A stretch of 64,000 bases of DNA, taken from assembly GCF_003289925.1 (NCBI RefSeq), contig NZ_QLZQ01000003.1, positions 62,001 to 126,000 of the forward strand. The letters run 5' to 3'. Below, in pieces: positions 7,329 to 15,522 of this stretch (position 1 is its first letter; every line of letters begins with the position of its first letter). The translations under genes and the position numbers were made by a program. Under the pieces are notes generated by a model that saw only the letters and a list, made by a program, of their open reading frames with translations, did not search any database and had not been told where the DNA came from. Source of the stretch: Planococcus maitriensis. Its GTDB lineage: Bacteria; Bacillota; Bacilli; Bacillales_A; Planococcaceae.

Positions 7329-8681
7329 ATGAGAAGAGATGTACAGATTAAGAAAGTAGAAGGAGATAGCTTGACGCCGATCATGGTGTTCAACCGCTTG
7401 CAGGGGCCATACAAATGCCTGCTTGAGAGCTCGCTGAAAACGAGTGCAAGCGGCCGCTATTCATTTATTGCGGTGGATCCGTCAAAAGCGTTTATCGGAT
7501 TGAAGGACCAATTGGAAGTGATCGATTACCGGAGCGGCGAGCGTACGGTGGAACAAGGGCGCCCGCTCGAGCGGATCAAGGACTTGATGCCGAAAGACGA
7601 TCGCGATATAGAAGGCTTGCCGTTTACCGGCGGGGCGATCGGCTATATCGGCTATGACGCCATCGCGGCATACGAGCCGGTCGAAAGCGCCCGGAAAGAC
7701 AGCCTGAACATGCCGGACATCCATTTGCAGCTATACGAAACGATCGTCGTGTTCGATCATGTCCGTCATGATGTAACGGTCATTTCGTTCGAAGGGCGTG
7801 CAAGTGAAATTGCGCAACAGCTTGAACAGGCAGCGGAGAAACAACTGGGCGACCAGCCGGAAACGTTAAGTTTCCATTCCGCAACAACGGCTGAACGGTT
7901 CCGCGAGCAAGTCGAGCTCGCCAAGCAGGAAATCCGCAAAGGGGAAGTGTTCCAATTAGTATTGTCACAGCGCTTGTCTGCGGATTATAGGGGAGATGCT
8001 TTCACTTTATATCGGAAACTGCGCAAGCAAAATCCGTCGCCTTACCAATTTTTCATCGATTTCGGGGACTACGCGGTCGTCGGCGCTTCGCCTGAAAGCT
8101 TATTGACGATCCGCGGCGGTGAGATGGTCACCAACCCGATTGCCGGCACGAGGAAGCGCGGCCGGACCGAAGAGGAAGATGCAGCGCTAGAGAACGAACT
8201 GCTGGCGGATGAGAAAGAACGGGCAGAGCATCAGATGCTCGTCGACCTCAGCCGCAATGACGTCGGCCGCGTCGCGAAAGTCGGCACGGTCGCGATCCCG
8301 AAATACATGGTCATCGAGAAGTACCAGCATGTCATGCACATCGTATCGGAAGTGACCGGCGAATTGGAAGGCGCGATGCATCCGCTTGATGCACTCGTTT
8401 CCTGCTTGCCGGCGGGGACAGTATCCGGGGCCCCGAAAGTGCGTGCGCTGCAGCTTATCCAGCAGTTTGAAGAAGAACGGCGCGGCGTCTATGGTGGCGC
8501 TGTCGGCTATCTCGGCTTCAATGGCAATCTCGATGTGGCGCTCGCCATCCGGACATTCGTTGTCAAGGACGGCGCTGTCCATGTCCAGGCGGGGGCCGGC
8601 ATCGTCTTCGATTCCGAACCACAAGCCGAATACGAGGAAACGCTCCATAAAGCGCGTTCGCTGACGGAGGTGTTCGGATGA
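7329..8681 (+). CDS. trpE: Anthranilate synthase component I
   Basis: This 450-residue enzyme converts chorismate to anthranilate with ammonia from TrpG, the first step of tryptophan synthesis. The LLES motif at residues 31-34 belongs to the tryptophan feedback site, and RYSFIAVDP follows. The C-terminal chorismate-binding half has NPIAGTRKRGR, AGTVSGAPK and VQAGAGIVFDS. It is somewhat short for TrpE (about 500), close to PabB length. The Trp-specific T-box leader directly upstream settles the assignment. GAGGAG precedes the ATG, and trpG overlaps its stop. Confidence 0.92.
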   Translation: MRRDVQIKKVEGDSLTPIMVFNRLQGPYKCLLESSLKTSASGRYSFIAVDPSKAFIGLKDQLEVIDYRSGERTVEQGRPLERIKDLMPKDDRDIEGLPFTGGAIGYIGYDAIAAYEPVESARKDSLNMPDIHLQLYETIVVFDHVRHDVTVISFEGRASEIAQQLEQAAEKQLGDQPETLSFHSATTAERFREQVELAKQEIRKGEVFQLVLSQRLSADYRGDAFTLYRKLRKQNPSPYQFFIDFGDYAVVGASPESLLTIRGGEMVTNPIAGTRKRGRTEEEDAALENELLADEKERAEHQMLVDLSRNDVGRVAKVGTVAIPKYMVIEKYQHVMHIVSEVTGELEGAMHPLDALVSCLPAGTVSGAPKVRALQLIQQFEEERRGVYGGAVGYLGFNGNLDVALAIRTFVVKDGAVHVQAGAGIVFDSEPQAEYEETLHKARSLTEVFG

Positions 8682-9286
8682 TTCTCCTGATCGATCATTA
8701 CGATTCATTCACCTATAATATCTATCAAGCGATCGCCGAACTTGGTGAAGACGTTGAGGTTGTGCGATACGGCCAGTTGAGCCTTGATGCGATTCGTGAA
8801 AAGAATCCGGAAGCGATTATCCTTTCCCCAGGCCCGGGCCATCCGAGAGATGTACCTGAATCGATCGAGTTGATCCGTGCGCTCCACCGAGATGTGCCGA
8901 TCCTTGGCATCTGCCTTGGACAGCAATTGCTCGGAGAAGCATTCGGGGGACGCGTCACCGAAGCGCCGGTCATCCGGCACGGGAAAGTTTCCGAGTTGTC
9001 CCATAACGGCACTGATTTGTTCGCTGGCCTGAAAGAGCGGGTCCCTGTCATGCGCTATCATTCGCTGGCCATCGAAAAAGCATCCATGCCGGATTGCTTT
9101 GACGTGCAGGCGGAAGCGCTGGATGACGGCACCGTCATGGCAATCAAGCATAAAGAGTACCCGGTATACGGGCTGCAGTTCCATCCGGAATCAATCGGAA
9201 CCCCGGAAGGCACCGATATGATGGCCAGGTTTGTGGAGCTTGCACGCGCAAGCCGGGTGCATATGCAGCAAGCCGATCATGAGTAA
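8678..9286 (+). CDS. trpG: Anthranilate synthase component II, glutamine amidotransferase
   Basis: This 202-residue class I glutamine amidotransferase supplies ammonia to TrpE. The triad is visible: Cys79 in LGICLGQQ, and His169 and Glu171 in LQFHPES. The oxyanion segment SPGPGHP lies near residue 50. The ATG overlaps the trpE stop (ATGA), so translation is coupled and the subunits are made together. It could also serve PabB as in Bacillus subtilis, where one subunit serves both pathways. Here its control by the Trp T-box points to tryptophan. The other trp genes are not in the window. Confidence 0.9.
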   Translation: MILLIDHYDSFTYNIYQAIAELGEDVEVVRYGQLSLDAIREKNPEAIILSPGPGHPRDVPESIELIRALHRDVPILGICLGQQLLGEAFGGRVTEAPVIRHGKVSELSHNGTDLFAGLKERVPVMRYHSLAIEKASMPDCFDVQAEALDDGTVMAIKHKEYPVYGLQFHPESIGTPEGTDMMARFVELARASRVHMQQADHE

Positions 9287-9301
9287 AAATATGGACAAAA
9301 C

Positions 9302-9338
9302 AAAAGCTGCCCACTGAATGAATGCGGGCAGCTTTTTT
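9302..9338 (+). terminator. Rho-independent terminator
   Basis: AAAAGCTGCCC pairs with GGGCAGCTTTT across a 13-nt loop, followed by further T residues. It ends the trpEG transcript; the A4 on its left may also serve the converging gene. Confidence 0.85.
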
Positions 9339-9342
9339 CTGT

Positions 9343-10197
9343 TCAGTCCCTGGCGACGGGCATCGTGCAGCAGCGGAAAGCGCCGCCGGATTTGATGATT
9401 TCCGAAAAATCGGTTTCGATGACGCGGAAGCCGTGATTGCGCAGCTGCTTATTGACCTTGGTGTTTTGCGGCTGGCTGAAGACACGGCGGTCGCCGATCG
9501 ACAGCACGTTCGTGCCAAGTTTGAATTGTTCATCCGATTCGACGGGAATCAGCGTATAGCACTCACTCAGCATGTCGATTGTTTCTTGTTCCAAGGCTTC
9601 CGGGAAAATGAGCGCTTCGGTCGGCGATAAAATATTGAAGACGCAATCGAGATGCAAGTATTTTTCGTCGAGGTGGATAGGGACGACGCGGAAATCGGGC
9701 ATATGCCGCTGCAATTCCTCGATCGCTTCTTCGGAAGTGCGGCTGCTGATCCCGACGAATACCGTATCCTGGTCGACCAAGACATCGCCGCCCTCGATGC
9801 GGTGTCCCGGCAAGTGCTTGAAGCGGACGCCTTTTTCAGTGAGCCAACTCTGCAGAACCTGTTCTTCGCCTTGACGGACATTGGCGGCCATTTCACTGAT
9901 GAAGACGGTGTCTCCGATCGTGAAGCCGATGTCCCGCGTGAACACTTGCTCCGGGTATTCTTCAGAGGCTTCCAAAAAAGCAGTATCGACGCCTTCTGCA
10001 GCAAGCGCATCGACAAATGCCGCATGCTGCCGGAGGGCTTCCGTTACGTCAATGTTCTCTTCTTTATACCTTTTCTGCACATCATTGATGACATCTTTGA
10101 TTTCCATAAAGCGCGGCGGGCATAGGAGCACGTGGCGCAATGTGTCGTATTCGCTGCGGCAATTGGCCGCTGGGACTGGCTTGGCGTGTGTGGACAT
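9343..10197 (-). CDS. Dimethylarginine dimethylaminohydrolase / arginine deiminase-family hydrolase
   Basis: This 284-residue protein belongs to the pentein superfamily (YkgA/DDAH-like). The fold elements are visible: FTRDIGFTIGD, the substrate-binding HRIEGGDVL, the catalytic His within EKYLHLDCVFN, and the C-terminal catalytic Cys region GGAFRCCTMPVARD. Such enzymes hydrolyse guanidino compounds, releasing citrulline from arginine or methylarginines. The substrate here is inferred only. The ATG at 10197 is used because GGAGGAACTCACT precedes it. A TTG 15 nt upstream would put this ribosome-binding site inside the gene. It is monocistronic. Confidence 0.85.
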   Translation of the reverse strand: MSTHAKPVPAANCRSEYDTLRHVLLCPPRFMEIKDVINDVQKRYKEENIDVTEALRQHAAFVDALAAEGVDTAFLEASEEYPEQVFTRDIGFTIGDTVFISEMAANVRQGEEQVLQSWLTEKGVRFKHLPGHRIEGGDVLVDQDTVFVGISSRTSEEAIEELQRHMPDFRVVPIHLDEKYLHLDCVFNILSPTEALIFPEALEQETIDMLSECYTLIPVESDEQFKLGTNVLSIGDRRVFSQPQNTKVNKQLRNHGFRVIETDFSEIIKSGGAFRCCTMPVARD

Positions 10198-10342
10198 AGT
10201 GAGTTCCTCCAAAGAGCATTATTTTACAGTACTATTCCTTTTTCGGAGTCTCATAAAACCTGGAAAAGGGTTTATTTGAATCTGATTGAATACAGCTTAC
10301 AGGAGAAGTATATTTTAAAACGGCAAGAAAAGCCGCGAATAG

Positions 10343-10371
10343 AAAAAACGGGCGCTCTATCGGGAGCGCCC
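10343..10371 (-). terminator. Rho-independent terminator
   Basis: GGGCGCTC pairs with GAGCGCCC across a 6-nt loop. The A6 at 10343-10348 becomes a U tract on the minus strand, so it ends the GIY-YIG gene transcript. Confidence 0.85.
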
Positions 10372-10378
10372 GTTTGTG

Positions 10379-10756
10379 TTAGTCGCGAAAAAATACTTTA
10401 TCGACGTTGTATTTCGCTTTTCCTGTGTTGATCAAGTAAGTCTCGTAAATTTCGCGCTCCATCGGGTCTTCCACGATGGAAACCGCAATGCGATGTACTT
10501 CATCGCGATGGTTCTTCAATGGCGAGACATTGTCTTCGAAATGCTTTTTCACGCGCTGGCGCAGTTTGCGGGCTTTGCCGACAAACAATAGCTCACCACT
10601 GTGGTTGAAGAATTGGATGATGCCGCCTTTGTCGCGCGGGATTTCATGCAAGTCGATAAACCCGTATAGCGGTTTGATGACTGCTTCATCGCCTTGGATT
10701 TCTTGTTTGCGCTGAGTGATGGTAATGTCAGCTTTCGGTGCTTGAATATTAATCAT
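10379..10756 (-). CDS. GIY-YIG nuclease-like protein
   Basis: This 125-residue protein has a compact GIY-YIG-type core. The first strand pair reads KGGIIQFFNHSGELLFVGKA, so the GIY and YIG tripeptides are altered (GII and FVG). They are followed by RKLRQRVKKHF, the glutamate-bearing helix EREIYETYLIN and KAKYN. It resembles the small UvrC-like YurQ group. The changed tripeptides mean nuclease activity is uncertain, although the Arg and Glu positions persist. The ATG is preceded by GAGGACGTGAT. It is a single gene with its own terminator. Confidence 0.75.
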   Translation of the reverse strand: MINIQAPKADITITQRKQEIQGDEAVIKPLYGFIDLHEIPRDKGGIIQFFNHSGELLFVGKARKLRQRVKKHFEDNVSPLKNHRDEVHRIAVSIVEDPMEREIYETYLINTGKAKYNVDKVFFRD

Positions 10757-10826
10757 GTTATCACGTCCTCTATTATCGTAAAGCTAGTCTACCATAGAAA
10801 TGCCATGAACGCCATCCGCCTAAAGC

Positions 10827-11471
10827 TTACAGGCGGTCGAGTTCCTGGGCGATGCCAGCTTCACCCTGCAGGATTTCGAACACTTTTCCGTAGGTGTTTT
10901 TGCGGTCGACCACTTCAGCAAGTGTACGTGCTACATCTGCACGTGGAATCGAACGGTTTTCGAAAGATTCAAAATGTGTGGCTGCTTCGATATGGCCGGT
11001 TTTCTCATCGTCCGATAATGGGCCGGGACGGACAATCGTATAGTCGAGGCCGCTCTGTTCAAGAAGGTCATCGGCTGTACGTTTCGCTACCAAATAAGGC
11101 TTCATTTCCTCGCCGCCGGCATCGGGGTCATCGGATCCGACCGAGCCAAGCTGGACGAACCGTTTGACGCCTTTTTGCTTCGCGTAATCCGCTGCTTTGA
11201 CAGACCCCCATAGATCGATGGTCAAGGTTTTGTCTGGGCCTGTTTTCGGGCCGGATCCTGCTGCGAAGATGACCGCATCGACATCGTCGAATGCGTGGCT
11301 GAAGTCTTTTTCCAAGTCGCCAAGGACGATTTTCTTCGCGCCGCGTTTTTCCATTTCTTCGCGCTGCTCTTCTTTGCGGATCATCGCGACCGCGCCATGG
11401 CCTTTTTCTGTTAATTCTTCTACAATATTGCGGCCCACTTGGCCGTTTGCTCCGATAACTAATACGTTCAT
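10827..11471 (-). CDS. NAD(P)-binding atypical short-chain reductase, YhfK-like
   Basis: This 214-residue Rossmann protein starts MNVLVIGANGQVGRNIVEEL, the dinucleotide loop of the atypical (extended) SDR group. VIFAAGSGPKTG, RFVQLGSVGSD, the YLVAKRTADDLL helix with Tyr and Lys, and YTIVRPGPL follow. This order is that of YhfK/NmrA-like proteins, which act as NADPH-dependent epimerase-like enzymes or redox sensors. The substrate is unknown. AGGAGTGG lies 7 nt before the ATG. It is a stand-alone gene. Confidence 0.85.
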   Translation of the reverse strand: MNVLVIGANGQVGRNIVEELTEKGHGAVAMIRKEEQREEMEKRGAKKIVLGDLEKDFSHAFDDVDAVIFAAGSGPKTGPDKTLTIDLWGSVKAADYAKQKGVKRFVQLGSVGSDDPDAGGEEMKPYLVAKRTADDLLEQSGLDYTIVRPGPLSDDEKTGHIEAATHFESFENRSIPRADVARTLAEVVDRKNTYGKVFEILQGEAGIAQELDRL

Positions 11472-11601
11472 CGAAATCCACTCCTAATTTTTATGTCTGC
11501 TTGATGTTTTCCCGCATCTGGTGCGCTTAAACGCCAAACCACCGTGTGACGCTATTCAAATGGAAGGATGAAAGCTAAAATAGAGCAATGGAGGTGCAAT
11601 A

Positions 11602-11886
11602 ATGGAAATCATTAATTACGAAGTGGAAAAACTGCAAGACCCGACGGGCATCCTGGCGGGTGAACGTTATGAGTATACAATGGCGATCCAAGTGGACGAA
11701 GAAGATGAACTGTACCGCCCGGGCGGACTGGATTTGCGCTTGATCTTGGCTGTGGAAGACGGCAATGCGCGCATCGCCAATTATCATTTTATCGACAATG
11801 ACAGTGAGAAGCCGCTCGATTTTGCGTTGGACGAAGAGGAAGAGCAGGAAGTTTTGGCGTTTTGCAAAGAGCGTCTCGCTGAATAG
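11602..11886 (+). CDS. Small acidic protein, DUF6509-like
   Basis: This 94-residue protein begins MEIINYEVEKLQDPTGIL, with GAGERYEY-like beta structure in the middle and an acidic C-terminal helix (DEEEEQEVLAFCKERLAE). It resembles a short Bacillales family of unknown function (DUF6509), recalled from memory. It has no membrane segment or signal. GGAGGTG lies 5 nt before the ATG. It ends in a strong terminator at 11904 and has no operon partner. Confidence 0.65.
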   Translation: MEIINYEVEKLQDPTGILAGERYEYTMAIQVDEEDELYRPGGLDLRLILAVEDGNARIANYHFIDNDSEKPLDFALDEEEEQEVLAFCKERLAE

Positions 11887-11903
11887 ATAACGGCTGTAAG
11901 ACC

Positions 11904-11938
11904 AAAAAAACCCCTACCGATTACGGTAGGGGTTTTTC
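11904..11938 (+). terminator. Rho-independent terminator
   Basis: AAAACCCCTACCG pairs with CGGTAGGGGTTTT around ATTA. A near copy of this hairpin sits at 12287-12316, on the other side of the dispersed repeat. Confidence 0.9.
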
Positions 11939-11969
11939 AAGCTGTCGAGAAAGGTAAAAAGCCGTATTT

Positions 11970-12195
11970 TCCGAAGCTCATCGCTCGCTTTCCGTGGGGC
12001 GGGAATCGAGCCTCCTCGTCACTAAAACCGTGTGCTCAACTCTCACTGCGTTCGAGCATCGCAAGAAAATCGTTGCTCCCACATCTGCTCGGCAGATGCG
12101 TCGCAAATGAATGTGCTCAGCACAGCTTCGCTCATTCATTGCCTGCGGGGTCTCTCAAACCCGCTAGTCCCACAGGAGTCGAGCGAATGCTTCTC
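11970..12195. repeat. Dispersed palindromic Bacillales-type repeat, copy A
   Basis: The ends are imperfect inverted copies: GAAGCTCATCGCTCGC on the left against GAATGCTTC with flanking CTCGACTCCTGTGGG on the right (reverse strand). The body has the CTTTCCGTGGGGC, GAGCCTCCTCG and GCCTGCGGGG motifs typical of a repeat scattered through Bacillus and relatives. The centre shares the blocks TGCTCAAC, GAGCATCG and AATGAAT with a second copy near 33,390. No credible gene lies in 11887-12325. Confidence 0.7.
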
Positions 12196-12286
12196 CAAAT
12201 ACTCAGATAGAACATTGAATTTTGAATGTAGAAAAGGTGATTCCCTTTTTCATTCATAGCGGATTATAGACTTCTTCAACACTCCG

Positions 12287-12316
12287 AAAAAACCCCCTAC
12301 CAATTGCGGTAGGGGG
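12287..12316 (-). terminator. Rho-independent terminator
   Basis: CCCCCTACC pairs with GGTAGGGGG across AATTGC. The A6 on its left provides the U tract on the minus strand, so it serves the lipoprotein gene ending at 12326. Confidence 0.88.
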
Positions 12317-12325
12317 TTTGGGAAA

Positions 12326-13069
12326 TTAAAGTTTTACTTCGATTTCAGCTTCTTCGCGTAATTCCTCTACGCGCGCGAAGGTAGCTTCCTGGTCTTTTTG
12401 CTCTTGCAATGATTGGCGGATGGTCGGTTCCATCTCTTCGAAAGCCGGTGCTTCTTCTTCAGAGCTTTCGGCGAATTGGTCATAAGCTGCCTGGACTTCT
12501 TCGTCGCTCACTTCAGGTGAGTCGATTTCTTCTTCCATATAGCTTTCGTAGACGAGCTGTTCACGCAATTGCTCTTCCATTTCTTCAAGGGTGAAGCCTG
12601 TTTCTGCAAGGGCCTCGTTCATCGCTTCTTCATCCTCGAAGTTGGCTTTCAATTCTTCCATGCGTTCTTCTACGACGGCCTCATCCGCTTCGTGGCCTTT
12701 TTCCTTGGCATCTTGCAATAGCACGGCGTTGCCGATGACGACGGACATCGCTTCATCTTCAATCAATTGAAGGTTCTCTTCAGTTGAAGGGTCCTGTCCT
12801 TGTGAAGCCAATGTCGATTCGAATTGGCGGGCGACGCTATTGTACACTTTGCCTTGGATCTCTTCACCGTTGACGACTGCGACAATCGCGTCTTCTTCAG
12901 GAAGTTCGAGCGCCGATTCGGCAGGGGCTGCCTCCTCCGTTCCTTCAGCCTGTTCGGTCTCAGGAGCCGCTGTTTCTTCGTTAGCGGTAGTTTCTTCATT
13001 ATCAGAACACGCGCCAAGCACTAAGGCGAGGGCGAATGGGGCAAAAACAAATGTCATTTTTTTAATCAT
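12326..13069 (-). CDS. SurA-N-domain lipoprotein, PrsA-like without rotamase domain
   Basis: This 247-residue lipoprotein has a signal peptide ending in the lipobox VLGAC (Cys 21). A Glu/Thr/Ala-rich linker follows to about residue 60, then a SurA_N-like helical chaperone domain (VAVVNGEEIQGKVYN onward). PrsA foldases carry a parvulin rotamase domain after this; here the protein ends in acidic helices and no parvulin motif is visible. A role as an extracytoplasmic holdase is inferred. It is monocistronic and divergent from hisC. Confidence 0.78.
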   Translation of the reverse strand: MIKKMTFVFAPFALALVLGACSDNEETTANEETAAPETEQAEGTEEAAPAESALELPEEDAIVAVVNGEEIQGKVYNSVARQFESTLASQGQDPSTEENLQLIEDEAMSVVIGNAVLLQDAKEKGHEADEAVVEERMEELKANFEDEEAMNEALAETGFTLEEMEEQLREQLVYESYMEEEIDSPEVSDEEVQAAYDQFAESSEEEAPAFEEMEPTIRQSLQEQKDQEATFARVEELREEAEIEVKL

Positions 13070-13169
13070 GTGAAAACTCCTCTTTCGTCAGTCTCGTTAA
13101 AGTAAACCACATTTAGGTAAGGGTTTCAAATTGTAGGCCGTGCCCCTTTCGGGAAACAGGGTTTTCTGT

Positions 13170-13188
13170 AATAATAGAGACTATTATT
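13170..13188. promoter_or_regulatory. Inverted repeat, possible operator
   Basis: AATAATAG and CTATTATT flank AGA, a perfect 8-bp inverted repeat. It lies between the divergent lipoprotein gene and hisC. It could bind a regulator or form a short hairpin. No T tract follows strongly enough to call a terminator. Confidence 0.35.
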
Positions 13189-13298
13189 TTCTTTAACTTA
13201 AGTTGAATATGCAGGAAATCCAGCTTTAATGGTATCATTATTGATGGCAGTACATATTCATTCAATACTATTAAAAATAGATGACGGAGGCGTACATA

Positions 13299-14402
13299 AT
13301 GGCGAATTTGGAGAATATCAAAGCACGCAAAACCTTGGATCAAATCCAGCCTTACTCACCAGGCAAGCCGATTTGGGAAGTACAGGAAGAACTGGGCTTG
13401 GAGCGCGTCATTAAGCTGGCGTCCAACGAAAACCCGCTCGGCCCGTCGAAAAAGGCTGTTGCGGCCATCGAACAAGGCGTACTCGGCCTGAACCGTTACC
13501 CGGATGCGGATGCCAGTGATTTGAAGAAAGCGATTGCCCAAGAGCATGGCGTCGAAAAGAATCAAGTCATTCCGACAAACGGCGCGGATGAGTTGATCAC
13601 GCTGATCTCGGAAGCGTTCCTGGAACAAGGCGATGAAATCGTCGTACCGGACCCGTCATTCAGTGAATATGATTTCGGAGCGCACATCATGGGCGCGAAA
13701 GTCGTGAAAGTGCCGTTTGCACAAGATTTCGCATTCGATGTCGATGCCATGATCGCGGCAGTGAGCGACAAGACGAAAATCATTTACATCTGCTCGCCGA
13801 ACAACCCGACCGGAACATATATGAAGAAACAGGATGTCCAAAAGTTATTGGACGCTGTAGGAGACATACTGGTGGTCTTTGACGCCGCGTATAGCCATTA
13901 CGCGGATGCGGAAAATTATACGGACGGCACCGAATTTATCCGCCAAGGCTATCCATTGCTGACTTTGAAGACCTTCTCGAAAATCTATGGCATTGCCGGG
14001 GTACGCGTCGGTTTCGGCATTGCGGCGGATTCGATCATCACGTCGATCCTGAAAGTGAAAGAGCCGTTCAACGTCAATACACTGGCACAGCTTGCTGCGA
14101 CGGCGGCAGTAACAGACCATGAACACGTGACCCAATCCCGCGAGGCGAATAGCCGCGGGCGCGAGTTTCTATATGAAGCATTCGAAGAACTGGGTCTTCC
14201 GTATACGAAGAGCATGGCGAACTTCGTGTTGGTCAAACTGGGCGACGAAGGAGAAGCACTTTATCAAGACCTGATGAAAAAAGGCGTTATCGTCCGCTAT
14301 GGCAAAGGGTGGGGCCTTCCCGAGTACGTAAGGGTTTCCGTCGGCACCGAGGAAGAAAACGAATTTTTTGTCCAGGCATTGCGTGAATTGATCCAAAAAT
14401 AA
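13299..14402 (+). CDS. hisC: Histidinol-phosphate aminotransferase
   Basis: This 367-residue class II PLP aminotransferase interconverts imidazole-acetol phosphate and histidinol phosphate in histidine synthesis. The family often also acts on phenylpyruvate and 4-hydroxyphenylpyruvate. Motifs include ASNENPLGPSKKA, the SPNNPTGTY substrate loop, the PLP-lysine segment KTFSKIYGIAG and the Arg-containing GVRVGFG. The ATG at 13299 follows ACGGAGG at 13284-13290; the upstream ATG at 13281 would place that site inside the gene. It stands alone, with no other his or aro gene beside it, and ends in a terminator. Confidence 0.9.
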   Translation: MANLENIKARKTLDQIQPYSPGKPIWEVQEELGLERVIKLASNENPLGPSKKAVAAIEQGVLGLNRYPDADASDLKKAIAQEHGVEKNQVIPTNGADELITLISEAFLEQGDEIVVPDPSFSEYDFGAHIMGAKVVKVPFAQDFAFDVDAMIAAVSDKTKIIYICSPNNPTGTYMKKQDVQKLLDAVGDILVVFDAAYSHYADAENYTDGTEFIRQGYPLLTLKTFSKIYGIAGVRVGFGIAADSIITSILKVKEPFNVNTLAQLAATAAVTDHEHVTQSREANSRGREFLYEAFEELGLPYTKSMANFVLVKLGDEGEALYQDLMKKGVIVRYGKGWGLPEYVRVSVGTEEENEFFVQALRELIQK

Positions 14403-14427
14403 AGCAGGTGAAACGAAGCTTGCGTTT

Positions 14428-14468
14428 AAAACCGATTGTCCGGGAGACCCTGGGCAATCGGTTTTTTT
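14428..14468 (+). terminator. Rho-independent terminator
   Basis: AAAACCGATTG pairs with CAATCGGTTTT around a short GC-rich inner arm, followed by extra T residues. It ends hisC. Confidence 0.88.
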
Positions 14469-14543
14469 AGGCTGTCTCCCTGTTTAATGCAGATGTGAAG
14501 GGGGAAGAGGGGAGGAAAACGAAATTAGAAAAGGATGAACGCT

Positions 14544-15452
14544 ATGCTATACGATTGTGCCATTATCGGCGGGGGGCCTGCAGGTTTGAATGCTGCGCTG
14601 GTTCTTGGTCGTTCGAGAAGGAATGCCGTGTTATTTGATGATGACAACGGCCGCAATTTGGTGACCCGTGAAGCGCATGGGTTCATTACAAGGGACGGCA
14701 TTTGTCCGGAAGAATTCAAGCGGCTCGGGCACGAGGAGATCCGCAAATACGGAAGCGTCAAAACGGAAAACGAGCGGGTCGTCAACATCAACCGGATTTC
14801 TGAAACCCATTACGAATTGACGACCGCCAGCGGAAAGGTTTTCCATAGCATCAAAATCATCATTGCAGCAGGATTGAAAGAAGAACTGCCGAATGTGCCG
14901 GATATTGAGAAGTTCTACGGCACGACCCTGTTCAGCTGCCCTTATTGCGATGGCTGGGAAATGCGCGACCAGCCGCTCGCGGTCATCGCAGATAAAAAAG
15001 TATTCACTTTGGCGAAGGAAGTCTACACGTGGAGCCGGGACTTGGCGGTCTTTACGAACGGGGAAGGGCGTCTGGAAGAAGAGGAAAAGCAGAAGCTGCT
15101 CGCCAAGGGAATCAAAGTTTACGAAGATACGATTTCCGGACTTGAAGGGGAAAACGGCAAGCTGAGGAGCGTCCGGCTGGAAGATGGAACTTTGATCGAC
15201 CGCAGTGCCGGGTTTGTCACGCCTTTATGGAGCCATGCGACCGATTTCGCAAAAGAGCTCGGTTGCAAGCAAAACGAGCATGGGGGGATCTTGACGGATG
15301 ATTACGGGCGCACGAACGTGTGGAATGTTTATGCGGCAGGCGACGCTTCGCTGATCGTCCCCTCACAGCTCGTCATCGCAGCGGGCGAAGGCAGTGCCGC
15401 AGCCATCGGGGTATGCGGGGATTTGACGAACGAATATTTCGATAAAATGTAG
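14544..15452 (+). CDS. Thioredoxin-reductase-like FAD/NAD(P) oxidoreductase
   Basis: This 302-residue flavoprotein has the FAD loop DCAIIGGGPAGLNAA at its start. The redox-active CPYC (in TTLFSCPYCDGWEMRDQ) takes the place of the CATC of thioredoxin reductase. The C-terminal FAD segment is NVYAAGDAS. The NADPH Rossmann motif is degenerate (VIADKK). It is probably a disulfide or low-molecular-weight thiol reductase rather than the main TrxB. The ATG at 14544 is preferred because AAAAGG lies 9 nt upstream; an ATG at 14535 touches that site. Confidence 0.82.
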   Translation: MLYDCAIIGGGPAGLNAALVLGRSRRNAVLFDDDNGRNLVTREAHGFITRDGICPEEFKRLGHEEIRKYGSVKTENERVVNINRISETHYELTTASGKVFHSIKIIIAAGLKEELPNVPDIEKFYGTTLFSCPYCDGWEMRDQPLAVIADKKVFTLAKEVYTWSRDLAVFTNGEGRLEEEEKQKLLAKGIKVYEDTISGLEGENGKLRSVRLEDGTLIDRSAGFVTPLWSHATDFAKELGCKQNEHGGILTDDYGRTNVWNVYAAGDASLIVPSQLVIAAGEGSAAAIGVCGDLTNEYFDKM

Positions 15453-15522
15453 GCGCCGTTTCAGTTGCATAGACAAGCGCGGGTGCAGTAGACTTTAGGA
15501 AAACAGCCGGGAGGCGAACCGA

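Noticed and set aside
7329-9286. PabB/PabA (folate) interpretation of the chorismate enzyme pair
   Set aside because: The Trp specifier in the T-box and the LLES feedback motif favour TrpE/TrpG, and no pabC or folate gene follows.
10379-10756. Homing-endonuclease interpretation of the GIY-YIG protein
   Set aside because: It is free-standing, small, with degenerate GIY/YIG tripeptides and no intron or intein context; a UvrC-like small family protein fits better.
11941-12280. CRISPR array or coding sequence in the gene-free stretch
   Set aside because: Repeats are palindromic and irregular, with no regular spacer structure and no cas genes; the 75-codon frame there is made of the repeat itself.
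13070-13298. Possible His-specific T-box before hisC
   Set aside because: No T-box core (GGTGGNACCGCG-like), specifier loop or terminator is present upstream of hisC.
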